NCBI GenBank assembly: GCA_022749295.1 | Contig: CP062007.1 | Coordinates: 744,001-808,000 of the forward strand | Reading direction: 5' to 3' | Source: Flavobacteriaceae bacterium GSB9 | Lineage (GTDB): Bacteria; Bacteroidota; Bacteroidia; Flavobacteriales; Flavobacteriaceae | DNA: 64,000 bases | Shown here: positions 8,204 to 16,058 of the stretch, piece by piece | Position numbering within the stretch: position 1 is the first letter of the stretch | Layout of the letters: every line of letters begins with the position of its first letter | Position numbers and translations under genes: made by a program | The notes under the pieces: model-generated | Database searches by the model: none | What the model was told of the DNA's origin: nothing | What the model saw: the letters and a program-made list of their open reading frames with translations, nothing else

Positions 8204-8941
8204 ATGTTAAATTTTATTCTTATTGCTGTTGCAGTAATTTTAGTTACAATTGGCTTAGTGAAGCTGGTCGACAAATTTATACCGCCTAAGTTTAAACCTA
8301 TTTTAAACATCCTGCTATGGGTACTCATAGTATTTTTGGGTTACAAAACCTATATGTCTATTTATGAGCCTATACAATTTAACAAAGTAAAGAACAAGCG
8401 CTACTTACAAGTAATTGAAAGCTTAAAAGACATTAGAAACTCTCAATTGGCGCACAAACAAGTAACTGGTAAGTTCGCTAAAAACTTTGATAATTTAATC
8501 AAATTTGTTGATACCGCAGAGTTTACCATTACCCAACGACGCGATTCGAGTATTATTGATGAGGAAATGACAAGACGTTACGGCGTTGATACTTATAAAG
8601 ACATTGTAATTATTGACACTCTAGGCTTTGTACCTGTTAAAGATTCGCTTTTTGGCAATACTGGACGTTACAAAACTATGATGAACGTTCCTGTAGGAGA
8701 GCCTGGAGCTAAGTTTAAAATGGATGCTTCACACATAGAACAAAACAAATTATACATCCCCGTATTTGAAGCCTCTGTTAAAAAAGATGTAATTCTTTAC
8801 GACCAAAACAAAGACCTACTGGTTCAAGAAAACCAAGTTGTTTCTGTTGACGGTGTTAATGGCGACGCCTTAAAAGTAGGATCCATGGAAGAGGTTAATA
8901 CAGCAGGAAACTGGCCTAAAACATATGGTGCCAACGAATAA
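8204..8941 (+). CDS. membrane-anchored protein of unknown function
   Basis: A 245-residue protein that I do not recognise. Two hydrophobic segments occupy about residues 1-21 and 31-50, separated by the short basic stretch KLVDKFIPPKFK. The remaining 190 residues are soluble and probably periplasmic, with several short beta-rich blocks (for example TAEFTITQRRDSSIIDE and the Gly/Pro-rich VPVGEPGAKFK). No catalytic motif is visible. Its last 17 bases overlap the DUF3822 gene, so it belongs to one operon with that gene and rsmD. The operon partners suggest nothing specific about its job. Confidence 0.7.
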   Translation: MLNFILIAVAVILVTIGLVKLVDKFIPPKFKPILNILLWVLIVFLGYKTYMSIYEPIQFNKVKNKRYLQVIESLKDIRNSQLAHKQVTGKFAKNFDNLIKFVDTAEFTITQRRDSSIIDEEMTRRYGVDTYKDIVIIDTLGFVPVKDSLFGNTGRYKTMMNVPVGEPGAKFKMDASHIEQNKLYIPVFEASVKKDVILYDQNKDLLVQENQVVSVDGVNGDALKVGSMEEVNTAGNWPKTYGANE

Positions 8942-9752
8942 TAAAAATAAGAAACATAACAATCTAGAACTGTCCATTCAAATAAGTTTGAGTGGACTTT
9001 CTTTTTGTATATTAAATAACGAAACACAAACCATAAGTTTTTTAAAAACACACGATTTTGAAAAACAACTCATCCCTTTTGAGGTCCTCGACTTTTTAAA
9101 AGGATGTTTTGATACAGAAGAAGCCTTACAGCAGCCTTTTAAAGACGTTAAGGTTATTCACGACAACAACTTGTCCACCCTTGTCCCCAAAGCCTTATTT
9201 AACGAAAATTACTTGGCCGATTACCTCAAGTTCAATTCTAAAATTTTAAAGTCTGATTATATTACTTACGACACTATTTCTATAAACCAAAGCGTTAATG
9301 TATATGTGCCTTATATCAACATCAACAATTTCATTTACGAAAAATTTGGCGATTTCACCTTCAATCATGTTTCTACGGTGCTTATAGAAGAGGTTTTAAA
9401 GTCAGAAAAAAACCTTGAAACAACAAAAGCCTATATTAACGTTAGCAAGGGCCATTTTGAAATTCTTATTGTAAAAAACGGATCACTGCTATTGTACAAC
9501 TCATTTGTTTACAGAACAAAAGAAGATTTTATTTATTATATTTTGTTCTGTTTTGAACAATTAAAACTAAACCCAGAAACCATAAACCTTATCTTTTTGG
9601 GAGAAATTGATGCTACCGACGACCTTTACATTATTACTTATAAATATGTCAGGTTTGTATTTTTAGGGCATCGCGAAGATAATTACAAGTATGCAAGCTT
9701 TGCCCAACCATTTCGCCCTCACAGTAATTACGCCATAATAAAAAGCTTTTAA
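8925..9752 (+). CDS. DUF3822 family protein
   Basis: A 275-residue cytosolic protein. Its size, its short opening LSIQISLSGLSFCIL, its middle block YVPYININNFIYEKFGDF and its position immediately before rsmD all match the Bacteroidota DUF3822 family. The N-terminal beta-strand pattern resembles an actin-like ATPase fold in general outline, but I see no clear phosphate-binding loop. The start overlaps the gene before by 17 bases. The stop overlaps rsmD as TAATG, implying coupled translation. A link with ribosome assembly is suggested only by that neighbour. Confidence 0.75.
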   Translation: MVPTNNKNKKHNNLELSIQISLSGLSFCILNNETQTISFLKTHDFEKQLIPFEVLDFLKGCFDTEEALQQPFKDVKVIHDNNLSTLVPKALFNENYLADYLKFNSKILKSDYITYDTISINQSVNVYVPYININNFIYEKFGDFTFNHVSTVLIEEVLKSEKNLETTKAYINVSKGHFEILIVKNGSLLLYNSFVYRTKEDFIYYILFCFEQLKLNPETINLIFLGEIDATDDLYIITYKYVRFVFLGHREDNYKYASFAQPFRPHSNYAIIKSF

Positions 9753-10291
9753 TGCGCATTATTTCAGGATTATACAAAAGCAGAAAAATACTGCCACCAA
9801 AAAATTTACCAGTCAGGCCAACAACCGATATGGCCAAAGAATCGCTATTTAACATACTAAATAATTTATACTATTTTGATGAAATTTCAGTTATAGATCT
9901 ATTTGCTGGCACTGGCAATATAAGCTACGAATTTGCCTCGCGAGGCACATTAAACATTACTAGTGTTGACCAACATTTTGGCTGTTTAAAATTTATAAAC
10001 GAAACGGCCGAAACTTTTAATATGCCTATAGAAACCATTAAATCGGATGTTTTTAAGTTTTTAGAAAAAGCCACTATGAAAGCCAATATTATTTTCGCAG
10101 ATCCACCTTATAATTTTACCGATGAGCAATTTGCGAAAATCCCCGAATTGGTTTTTAAAAACAATTTTTTATTAGAAGAAGGTACTTTGGTTGTAGAGCA
10201 CTCAAAACACACCAACCTGTCTGAAGAAGAACATTTCAATTATTCCAAAAGCTATGGCGGTAGTGTTTTTAGCTTTTTTGAAAAAGATTAA
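9752..10291 (+). CDS. rsmD: 16S rRNA (guanine966-N2)-methyltransferase
   Basis: A 179-residue S-adenosylmethionine-dependent enzyme that methylates G966 of 16S rRNA. Seen: the N-terminal MRIISGLYKSRKI and RPTTDMAKESLFNIL blocks of the RsmD family, the SAM-binding motif DLFAGTG at 49-55, an acidic SVDQ after the second strand, and the catalytic DPPY at 117-120 typical of base N-methyltransferases. Length is normal (about 180). The ATG shares one base with the preceding stop. No hairpin terminator is visible in the 160 bases that follow, which hold only AT-rich sequence. Confidence 0.93.
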   Translation: MRIISGLYKSRKILPPKNLPVRPTTDMAKESLFNILNNLYYFDEISVIDLFAGTGNISYEFASRGTLNITSVDQHFGCLKFINETAETFNMPIETIKSDVFKFLEKATMKANIIFADPPYNFTDEQFAKIPELVFKNNFLLEEGTLVVEHSKHTNLSEEEHFNYSKSYGGSVFSFFEKD

Positions 10292-10454
10292 CCAAAACCG
10301 CAACTTAATTCATTTTTTTTCAGTAAATTAGAATTCTCCTTAAGAGTCCTGGCTCTACTCATAGATAACTTCACATCAATAAAAGACAAGGTTTTTTTGT
10401 TGGATTTGTTTATGGTTTATTTAAGAAACACTAACCTTTAAAACCATAAATCAA

Positions 10455-10973
10455 ATGAAAAAGTTCTTTTTACTAGGCTTGGCAATAACCATATTTATTG
10501 CATGCCAAAACAAACCACAGCGTTACTTCGAGTCATCACCAGAAATTGACATTTTAAAAGCCGGCATTAAAGCCTATGAGGCTCAAGATTGGAATAGTTG
10601 GAAGTCTAACTTTGTCGACACAGCTAAAATTCATCACAATAGCATAAAACCAATATCTCCAGAAGAAAATTTGGTTAACCTTCAAAATATGAATTCCAAT
10701 TTCTCTTCCTATGGATTTCAAGACAAAGGGGCTTTTTCTGAAATGGTTATTGACAAAGATGGTGAAACCTGGGTTAACTATTGGGGCATCTGGAATGGTA
10801 CCCTTAAGGAAAATAGCGAAAAAATAGCGATTCCAGTACATTTAACGGCTCAATTTATAAACAGTAAAATCGTTGAAGAATATGTGTATTACGACACTGC
10901 TCCCATTACAAAAGCTCTAAAAGCTATAGAGATATCAAAGATGGAAGCCGAGGAAAGTACATCTGAAGAATAA
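10455..10973 (+). CDS. lipoprotein with NTF2/SnoaL-like domain
   Basis: A 172-residue exported protein. The signal sequence ends in a lipobox, IFIAC, with Cys17 as the lipidation site. The mature part has the layout of an NTF2-like cone fold: an N-terminal helix (EIDILKAGIKAYEAQDWNSW), then FVDTAKIHHN, and a curved sheet ending in YVYYDTAPITKAL. Such domains bind or turn over small molecules, but no ligand can be named. It is followed after 21 bases by another exported protein, probably on the same transcript. The C-terminal tail is acidic and probably disordered. Confidence 0.65.
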   Translation: MKKFFLLGLAITIFIACQNKPQRYFESSPEIDILKAGIKAYEAQDWNSWKSNFVDTAKIHHNSIKPISPEENLVNLQNMNSNFSSYGFQDKGAFSEMVIDKDGETWVNYWGIWNGTLKENSEKIAIPVHLTAQFINSKIVEEYVYYDTAPITKALKAIEISKMEAEESTSEE

Positions 10974-10994
10974 CCAACTAAACTTAAAGAAATT

Positions 10995-11741
10995 ATGAAA
11001 TCCTATCAACAATTAATAATCACAGTTTTGCTGCTATGTGTGTGGCCTACTACTATACAATCACAACAAATGTATCGAATTCATTTAGATAACGTTAAAC
11101 CATCAATGGTTGCTGAATACGAGCAAATTTCTAAAGAATTTATTGAAGCTTGTGAAGAGCATTCCCCCGCTGTAAAATGGATTACCTCTGTAACGAATGA
11201 CTTTAAATACATGTACGTGAGTCCATTGAATAGTTTTTCAGAACTAGACGAACGTCCATTTAAAGCCATGGCAGAAGAGATGGGTGATAAATTTACAGAT
11301 ATGTTTACCCGTTTCGATAAGTGTTATGATTCGCATACAGATTACGTTATTTCTCTTTCAAAGAGTTTAACCTATATGCCAGAAGGCTTCTCTCAAACGC
11401 AAGAAGGAATGGATAACAGAGAATATTATTTTCTTTATTATACCCCTTCAAACCAAAAAAAATTATACGATGCTCTAAAAGCAGTAAAAGAGATGTATAC
11501 GAGTAAGGATTCTAAAGAATATTATCGTATTTATAATAGCGGTTTTGGAAACCCAGAAAGTTATTATTTGGTTGCCATTTCATCTAAAGATGATGTTGAT
11601 GCTGCTATCAAATCTAAAGAAAACAATGAAGTTTTAGGAGATATGAGACATGAAGTTTTTGGTAATATGATGAAATATGTATCTAGATTCGAATCTTATG
11701 ATGGTAAGATAAGACGGGATCTATCCTACTCTCCGAAGTAA
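10995..11741 (+). CDS. exported protein of unknown function, probably two ferredoxin-like halves
   Basis: A 248-residue protein with a signal peptide (residues 1-23, hydrophobic ILLIITVL-like core, cut near IQSQQ). The mature chain seems to consist of two similar halves. One begins QMYRIHLDNVKPSMVAEYEQ and the other REYYFLYYTPSNQKKLYDAL. Each is a strand followed by a helix, as in dimeric alpha/beta-barrel (ABM/NIPSNAP-like) domains. No catalytic residues stand out. It is co-oriented with the NTF2-like lipoprotein just upstream and ends before a strong terminator at 11771. The duplication is read by eye and not tested by alignment. Confidence 0.6.
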   Translation: MKSYQQLIITVLLLCVWPTTIQSQQMYRIHLDNVKPSMVAEYEQISKEFIEACEEHSPAVKWITSVTNDFKYMYVSPLNSFSELDERPFKAMAEEMGDKFTDMFTRFDKCYDSHTDYVISLSKSLTYMPEGFSQTQEGMDNREYYFLYYTPSNQKKLYDALKAVKEMYTSKDSKEYYRIYNSGFGNPESYYLVAISSKDDVDAAIKSKENNEVLGDMRHEVFGNMMKYVSRFESYDGKIRRDLSYSPK

Positions 11742-11770
11742 ATAATTAATTATCTGGGAAACATTAAAAA

Positions 11771-11811
11771 AAAACAAACCCTTCTTAAGCTAATAAGAAG
11801 GGTTGTTTATT
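11771..11811. terminator. bidirectional terminator between the 10995 gene and rnpB
   Basis: A 10-bp perfect stem, ACCCTTCTTA (11778-11787) with TAAGAAGGGT (11794-11803), a 6-base loop, a T-rich flank to the right and a run of A to the left. It can therefore end transcripts from both sides. Confidence 0.85.
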
Positions 11812-11814
11812 TTC

Positions 11815-12121
11815 AAGCAAATCTATAAGCCGAATTCTGTATTACGCCAAGTGACGCAACCCTTATCATTTATCTGAATACACTGTTACCAGTACATTTT
11901 AGCTGTCTACCCTCCAACAATCGAGCGTGCCGCCCTCAAGCGTTGGTTTACATGACATTGCACCTCATAGAGTTTACCTGATTTCACTACAGCTTAACCT
12001 GTACATTCTTTCTGTTGCACTATTCCTAACCTCACGGCCGGTGGCAGTTAACCACTATGTTGCACTACGGTGTTCGGACTTTCCTCCACTATAAAATTAG
12101 CAGCGATAAGGCGATTTACTT
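11815..12121 (-). ncRNA. rnpB: RNase P RNA (bacterial type A)
   Basis: The catalytic RNA that trims tRNA 5' ends. On the minus strand I see the universally conserved GAGGAAAGTCCG block near the 5' end (around 12080-12090), ACAG-plus-A-rich middle elements, a GAGGGCGGCACG-like region near 11930, and the conserved 3' AATTCGGCTTAT. The P1 helix can be drawn exactly: the 5' bases AAGTAAATC (12121-12113) pair with GATTTGCTT (11823-11815) with one G-U pair, which sets both ends. About 307 bases. A perfect -7 element lies 5 bases upstream and a hairpin terminator directly downstream. Confidence 0.93.
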
Positions 12122-12125
12122 ACTG

Positions 12126-12133
12126 CAAAAGTA
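12126..12133 (-). promoter_or_regulatory. -7 element of rnpB
   Basis: Minus-strand TACTTTTG (exact TAnnTTTG) ends 5 bases before the P1-defined 5' end of the RNA. That is the spacing expected for this promoter class, and it calibrates the other -7 calls in this window. Confidence 0.6.
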
Positions 12134-12402
12134 CAATTGAAATTGCTTAAAATCTAGGTTTTATTAATAATTTGATGTAAGCACAAACTAATTACGTTTA
12201 CTACTCTGAAGATGTTATGTCAATAATGCAGTACCTTTATCGCTTCACTCTGCTTTATTTTTGTTAATAACTACTAGCAAATTCTATATCTTGAATTTTC
12301 AATTATAAATTGAATGTTTAACTTTGTTTTTGTTTTTTTTATTGTTGGCATTTAAAAAATGCTGCTTTTTGATAATATTTCAAAACAGAAATTCAGTAAA
12401 CT
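12134..12402. other. AT-rich intergenic region between rnpB and dnaX
   Basis: Apart from the -7 elements of the two divergent genes I see no gene, tRNA or stable hairpin here. The last 100 bases before dnaX are very T-rich on the plus strand. Confidence 0.6.
12319..12326 (+). promoter_or_regulatory. possible -7 element of dnaX
   Basis: TAACTTTG fits TAnnTTTG. A TTG at 12291-12293 is 25 bases upstream, slightly too far. The leader to the TTG start would be about 70 bases. Confidence 0.4.
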
Positions 12403-14139
12403 TTGGAGCATTTTATTGTATCGGCCCGTAAATACAGACCCCAAACATTTAAAGATGTCGTGGGGCAACAGGCCATTACCAATACGTTATTGAATGCCAT
12501 TGAAAATAACCATTTGGCACAAGCCCTGCTGTTTACTGGTCCACGTGGCGTAGGTAAAACCACCTGTGCCCGTATTTTGGCAAAAATGATTAACAGTGAC
12601 GGCAGCGAAAAACAAGACGAAGATTTTTCGTTTAATATTTTTGAGTTGGATGCCGCATCGAACAACTCGGTAGACGATATTAGAAACCTTACCGACCAAG
12701 TTCGTATTCCACCGCAAATAGGGAAATATAAAGTGTATATTATTGATGAGGTTCACATGCTTTCGCAAGCTGCTTTCAATGCCTTTTTAAAAACCTTGGA
12801 AGAACCTCCCAAACATTGTGTTTTTATTCTGGCAACCACCGAAAAGCACAAAATAATCCCTACTATTTTATCGCGTTGCCAAATTTTCGATTTTAAACGC
12901 ATAACGGTTAATGATGCCAAAGAATACCTTAAATACATTGCCGAAGAACAGGGCATAAGTGCAGAAGACGATGCGTTGCACATTATTGCCCAAAAGGCCG
13001 ATGGTGCTATGCGTGATGCACTTTCTATTTTCGACCGTGTCGTAAGTTTTTCTGGAAAGGACTTAACACGTCAAGCGGTTACCGAAAACTTAAACGTACT
13101 CGATTACGAAACCTATTTTGAAAGCACCGACCTTATTTTAGAAAATAAAATTCCGGAGCTTTTACTACTATTCAACAATACGCTATCGAAAGGTTTTGAT
13201 GGGCACCATTACATCTCCGGATTGGCATCTCACTTTAGGGATTTAATGGTTTGCAAAAACCAACAGACCATTCCGCTTTTAGAAGTTGGCGAACAAACCA
13301 AAGCCAAATATTTAGAGCAATCGAAAAAGGCTTCTCAAGAATTTTTAATGCAAGGCATCAATCTCGCCAACGAGTGCGACCTCAAATACAAAACCAGTAA
13401 AAATCAGCGGTTACTCGTTGAACTTTGCCTTATGCAACTTGCCTCTATCACTTTCGATGGAGAAAAAAAAAATAGCAAACATTACATAATTCCGGCTTCC
13501 TATTTTAAAAATAAGGGCATTACTCCTATTCCGGTAAAGACTCCAGAAAAGAAAGAAGCAACAACTAATTCTGAAGAAACTACTGAACAAACCCCCAATA
13601 CATTTAAGTCTGATGCAAATAAATCGGCTGAAGCCTTCCAAGTAAAAGAACCTCCAAAGATTGACTTAAATGCGCAAAGCAAACGTACTTCTGGACTTTC
13701 GTTAAAAAGCATAAGAGCTAAAAAGGAGCACCAAATAAAACAGATGGAAGTGGTGGTTAATGAAGAAGAACTGCCTAAAGAACCATTTACCGAAAAAGAA
13801 TTCCTCAATATTTGGAAGACTTACACCGAAAACCTCACCAAAAGCGGCAAACACAATTTAGCCTCCATTTTATCCATCGACGAACCCAAGGTAATAGGTA
13901 CCGTTGCGCATTTAGAGTTTCCTAATGAAACCAATAAGTTGGAACTTGAACGCCAGCAGTACGAGCTTTTGGCTTATGTTCGGAAAGCGCTTAATAATTA
14001 CGACATAAACTTATCTATTACCGTAAATGACGTTAAGGAAAAACAATACGCATATACGCCTTTAGAAAAGTTTGAAAAGCTGAAGGAAAAAAACCCTAAT
14101 ATTGATGTTTTAAGAAAAACCTTCGATTTGGATGTATAA
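12403..14139 (+). CDS. dnaX: DNA polymerase III subunits gamma and tau
   Basis: A 578-residue clamp-loader ATPase of the replisome. Start: TTG at 12403. The in-frame codon two before it is TAA, and the protein begins MEHFIVSARKYRPQTF as in other flavobacterial DnaX proteins, so TTG must be the start. Seen: Walker A GPRGVGKT 46-53, Walker B DEVH 115-118, the SRC motif 157-159 that senses ATP in the neighbouring subunit, the collar domain III to about residue 352, then a long linker and a tau-type C-terminal domain from about 455. The four-Cys zinc module of the E. coli protein is absent. A run of ten A (13463-13472, codons 354-357) lies exactly at the end of domain III. A -1 slip there gives an immediate TAG. 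The next gene overlaps the 3' end by 8 bases. Confidence 0.95.
   Translation: MEHFIVSARKYRPQTFKDVVGQQAITNTLLNAIENNHLAQALLFTGPRGVGKTTCARILAKMINSDGSEKQDEDFSFNIFELDAASNNSVDDIRNLTDQVRIPPQIGKYKVYIIDEVHMLSQAAFNAFLKTLEEPPKHCVFILATTEKHKIIPTILSRCQIFDFKRITVNDAKEYLKYIAEEQGISAEDDALHIIAQKADGAMRDALSIFDRVVSFSGKDLTRQAVTENLNVLDYETYFESTDLILENKIPELLLLFNNTLSKGFDGHHYISGLASHFRDLMVCKNQQTIPLLEVGEQTKAKYLEQSKKASQEFLMQGINLANECDLKYKTSKNQRLLVELCLMQLASITFDGEKKNSKHYIIPASYFKNKGITPIPVKTPEKKEATTNSEETTEQTPNTFKSDANKSAEAFQVKEPPKIDLNAQSKRTSGLSLKSIRAKKEHQIKQMEVVVNEEELPKEPFTEKEFLNIWKTYTENLTKSGKHNLASILSIDEPKVIGTVAHLEFPNETNKLELERQQYELLAYVRKALNNYDINLSITVNDVKEKQYAYTPLEKFEKLKEKNPNIDVLRKTFDLDV
13463..13472 (+). other. dnaX: A10 slippery run in dnaX (candidate site for making the short gamma form)
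   Basis: The codons GAA AAA AAA AAT cover ten consecutive A. If one A is added by polymerase slippage, or the ribosome slips back one base, the reading becomes AAA TAG and the protein ends at residue 357, right after the collar domain. If one A is lost, a TAA follows after five codons. E. coli (ribosomal -1 shift) and Thermus (transcript slippage on A9) make gamma at the equivalent place. I see no obvious stimulatory stem-loop downstream. Confidence 0.6.
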
Positions 14140-14698
14140 AATAAGTTTCATACCAATTTTGGTTTTTGGTTTAACGCTAACAAATTGCGATGGAAGAAAA
14201 ACCCAAAGGGATGCCTTAAAAGAATCGATTCAAAAATTTAAGGATTCCATTACACCCATCGAAATTGTGGAATATATTCCGAAAACCTATTCCGAAGTTA
14301 AAACCGATACTATTTTAAGCAACGGTTTTGTAATAAAAATTAAAAATTATACCGATATGGAAAATTCGGTATCACATCAATACCAAACAGATAGTTTTAC
14401 AATGCGTACTGATATTTACAGAGATTGGGTGTCTGAAGTCACGGTAGAAAAAGACGGCGAATTGATTTTTAGTGAAACTATTGATGATTTATTTTTAATT
14501 AAAAATGATAAGGTGTTTGCTAGCCTGAAAACTACTGCTATTAAATCAGGCACCATATTAAAGTCTGATTTTATCAATAACAATGAACATGTTTATTTGT
14601 TCACAAATATCATTTTCCCAGATAACCAGGATGGTTTAGCTTACATGTTAAAAATTAATAAAAGCGGGAAGTATTTTATTAAAAGAATAGTCTCTTAA
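14132..14698 (+). CDS. small lipoprotein of unknown function
   Basis: A 188-residue protein with a signal sequence ending in the lipobox LTLTNC (Cys19), so probably anchored in a membrane facing the periplasm. The mature part starts with a charged helix (RDALKESIQKFKDSI) and continues as a beta-rich domain (FVIKIKNYTDMENSV, WVSEVTVEKDGEL). It resembles DUF4738-type lipoproteins of Bacteroidota in size and layout, but I am not certain. Its ATG overlaps the end of dnaX by 8 bases and miaE follows after 11 bases, so it is co-transcribed. I see no reason of function for that grouping. Confidence 0.65.
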   Translation: MYKISFIPILVFGLTLTNCDGRKTQRDALKESIQKFKDSITPIEIVEYIPKTYSEVKTDTILSNGFVIKIKNYTDMENSVSHQYQTDSFTMRTDIYRDWVSEVTVEKDGELIFSETIDDLFLIKNDKVFASLKTTAIKSGTILKSDFINNNEHVYLFTNIIFPDNQDGLAYMLKINKSGKYFIKRIVS

Positions 14699-14709
14699 AA
14701 TTATATATT

Positions 14710-15291
14710 ATGCTCGGACTAAAATTACCAACAGACCCACGATGGGTAAATATTGTAGAAAAAAATATTGAAGAAATATTAACCGACCATGCGTTTTGCG
14801 AACAAAAGGCAACCAGCACGGCCATTTCGTTAATAGTAACCTTTCCAGAATATACCGAATTGGTACAAGAAATGACGGCTTTGGTAAAAGAGGAAATCAG
14901 CCATTTTAAAATGGTACACGATATTATTATCGAGCGTGGGTGGACTTTGGGAAGAGACCGTCGTGACGACTATGTAGTGCAGCTTATGAAATTCTTTCCT
15001 AAAGGAGGTAGCAGAACCAACCAGTTAGTACACCGTTTGCTCTATGCGGCATTAATTGAAGCCAGAAGCTGCGAACGTTTTAGGTTACTTTCTGAAGAGT
15101 TGGAAGATAAAAAACTAGCCGAATTTTACAGAAAACTTATGGTGAGCGAAGCTAACCACTACACTATGTTTTTGGGCTTTGCCAGAAAGTATGGCAATAA
15201 AAAAGAAGTTGATGAAAAATGGAACCAACTTCTTGAATATGAGGCTGAAATTATGAAAGGCTTAAGTAAAAGTGAAACCGTACACGGTTAA
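14710..15291 (+). CDS. miaE: tRNA-(ms2io6A)-hydroxylase
   Basis: A 193-residue diiron monooxygenase that hydroxylates the isopentenyl side chain of the modified A37 in tRNAs. Seen: the MLGLKLPTDPRWVNIVEKN opening of the family, KEEISHFKMVHDII, with the first ExxH pair near residues 60-63, YAALIEARSCERF near 116-128, and SEANHYTMFLGFA, with the second ExxH. These four helices carry the carboxylate/His ligands of the ferritin-like diiron centre. Usual length. Its last 4 bases overlap the end of the convergent outer-membrane gene. Confident. Confidence 0.92.
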   Translation: MLGLKLPTDPRWVNIVEKNIEEILTDHAFCEQKATSTAISLIVTFPEYTELVQEMTALVKEEISHFKMVHDIIIERGWTLGRDRRDDYVVQLMKFFPKGGSRTNQLVHRLLYAALIEARSCERFRLLSEELEDKKLAEFYRKLMVSEANHYTMFLGFARKYGNKKEVDEKWNQLLEYEAEIMKGLSKSETVHG

Positions 15292-15875
15292 AACTTATAA
15301 CCTATACCTAGTTGTATGTTTCGATTCTTGGCCGTTACGCCTGTGCCATCATCAAAAACATTGGATAGACCATAAATGTATCTAGCTTCAGCGTATAACG
15401 CATAATTTATTTTGTATTCGACACCAGCTACACCAGAATAGCCAAGGTTTTTCATGCCGTCGTCTTCTTTATGCACTTTCAATCCTATCTGTGGTCCTAA
15501 ACCAGCATGAAATTTTTCACTGAATCTAAACCTGAAAAATACCGGCATTTGTATATAATCTAAATTTAAAACTTCAGCTTTGGCGCCTTCAGCAGAAAAC
15601 TGAAGCTCGGGCACAATTGATAATGTTCTAGACATTCCAATATTAGCAAAAAAACCAATATACATACTGTTTCGGTGTTTATTTTCCATGATTGGCACAC
15701 CATCAAAATCTAAATGCGATATGGTATAACCAGCCCTAACGCCATATTTTACACCTTGAAAGGTAGAACCTTTTTCATTGGTTTCAACTGTGGAACTAAC
15801 GCTAAGCAACTCTTGATTTTGAGAAAAACCATAAAAGGACAAACTAAGTACTGTTAAGAGTAAAATTTTTTTCAT
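15288..15875 (-). CDS. outer-membrane beta-barrel protein
   Basis: A 195-residue protein with a signal peptide (MKKILLLTVLSLSFYGFSQ). The mature chain has alternating amphipathic strands ending in aromatic residues and closes with LGIGYKF, the terminal Phe typical of outer-membrane barrels. YGVRAGYTISHL at the start and VEYKINYALYAEARY later fit the OMP_b-brl_2 group common in Bacteroidota. About eight strands are likely. Role unknown: such small porin-like barrels are often structural or stress-linked. It overlaps the miaE stop by 4 bases, tail to tail. The 183 bases upstream are AT-rich with no clear promoter. Confidence 0.75.
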   Translation of the reverse strand: MKKILLLTVLSLSFYGFSQNQELLSVSSTVETNEKGSTFQGVKYGVRAGYTISHLDFDGVPIMENKHRNSMYIGFFANIGMSRTLSIVPELQFSAEGAKAEVLNLDYIQMPVFFRFRFSEKFHAGLGPQIGLKVHKEDDGMKNLGYSGVAGVEYKINYALYAEARYIYGLSNVFDDGTGVTAKNRNIQLGIGYKF

Positions 15876-16058
15876 CTGTGTATTTTTTTAAATCTATCAG
15901 ATGTGATTAGCCATTTTAACCTTGATTAAAGCAGATTAATTATTGGCTTAATTCATTATTAATAGATTTGGGTTACAATTAATAATAAGCAATTAACAAC
16001 CACGAATATATATTATAAATTTAAAAAACAGCAACAATAAAGGCTGAAGTGCAAAATT

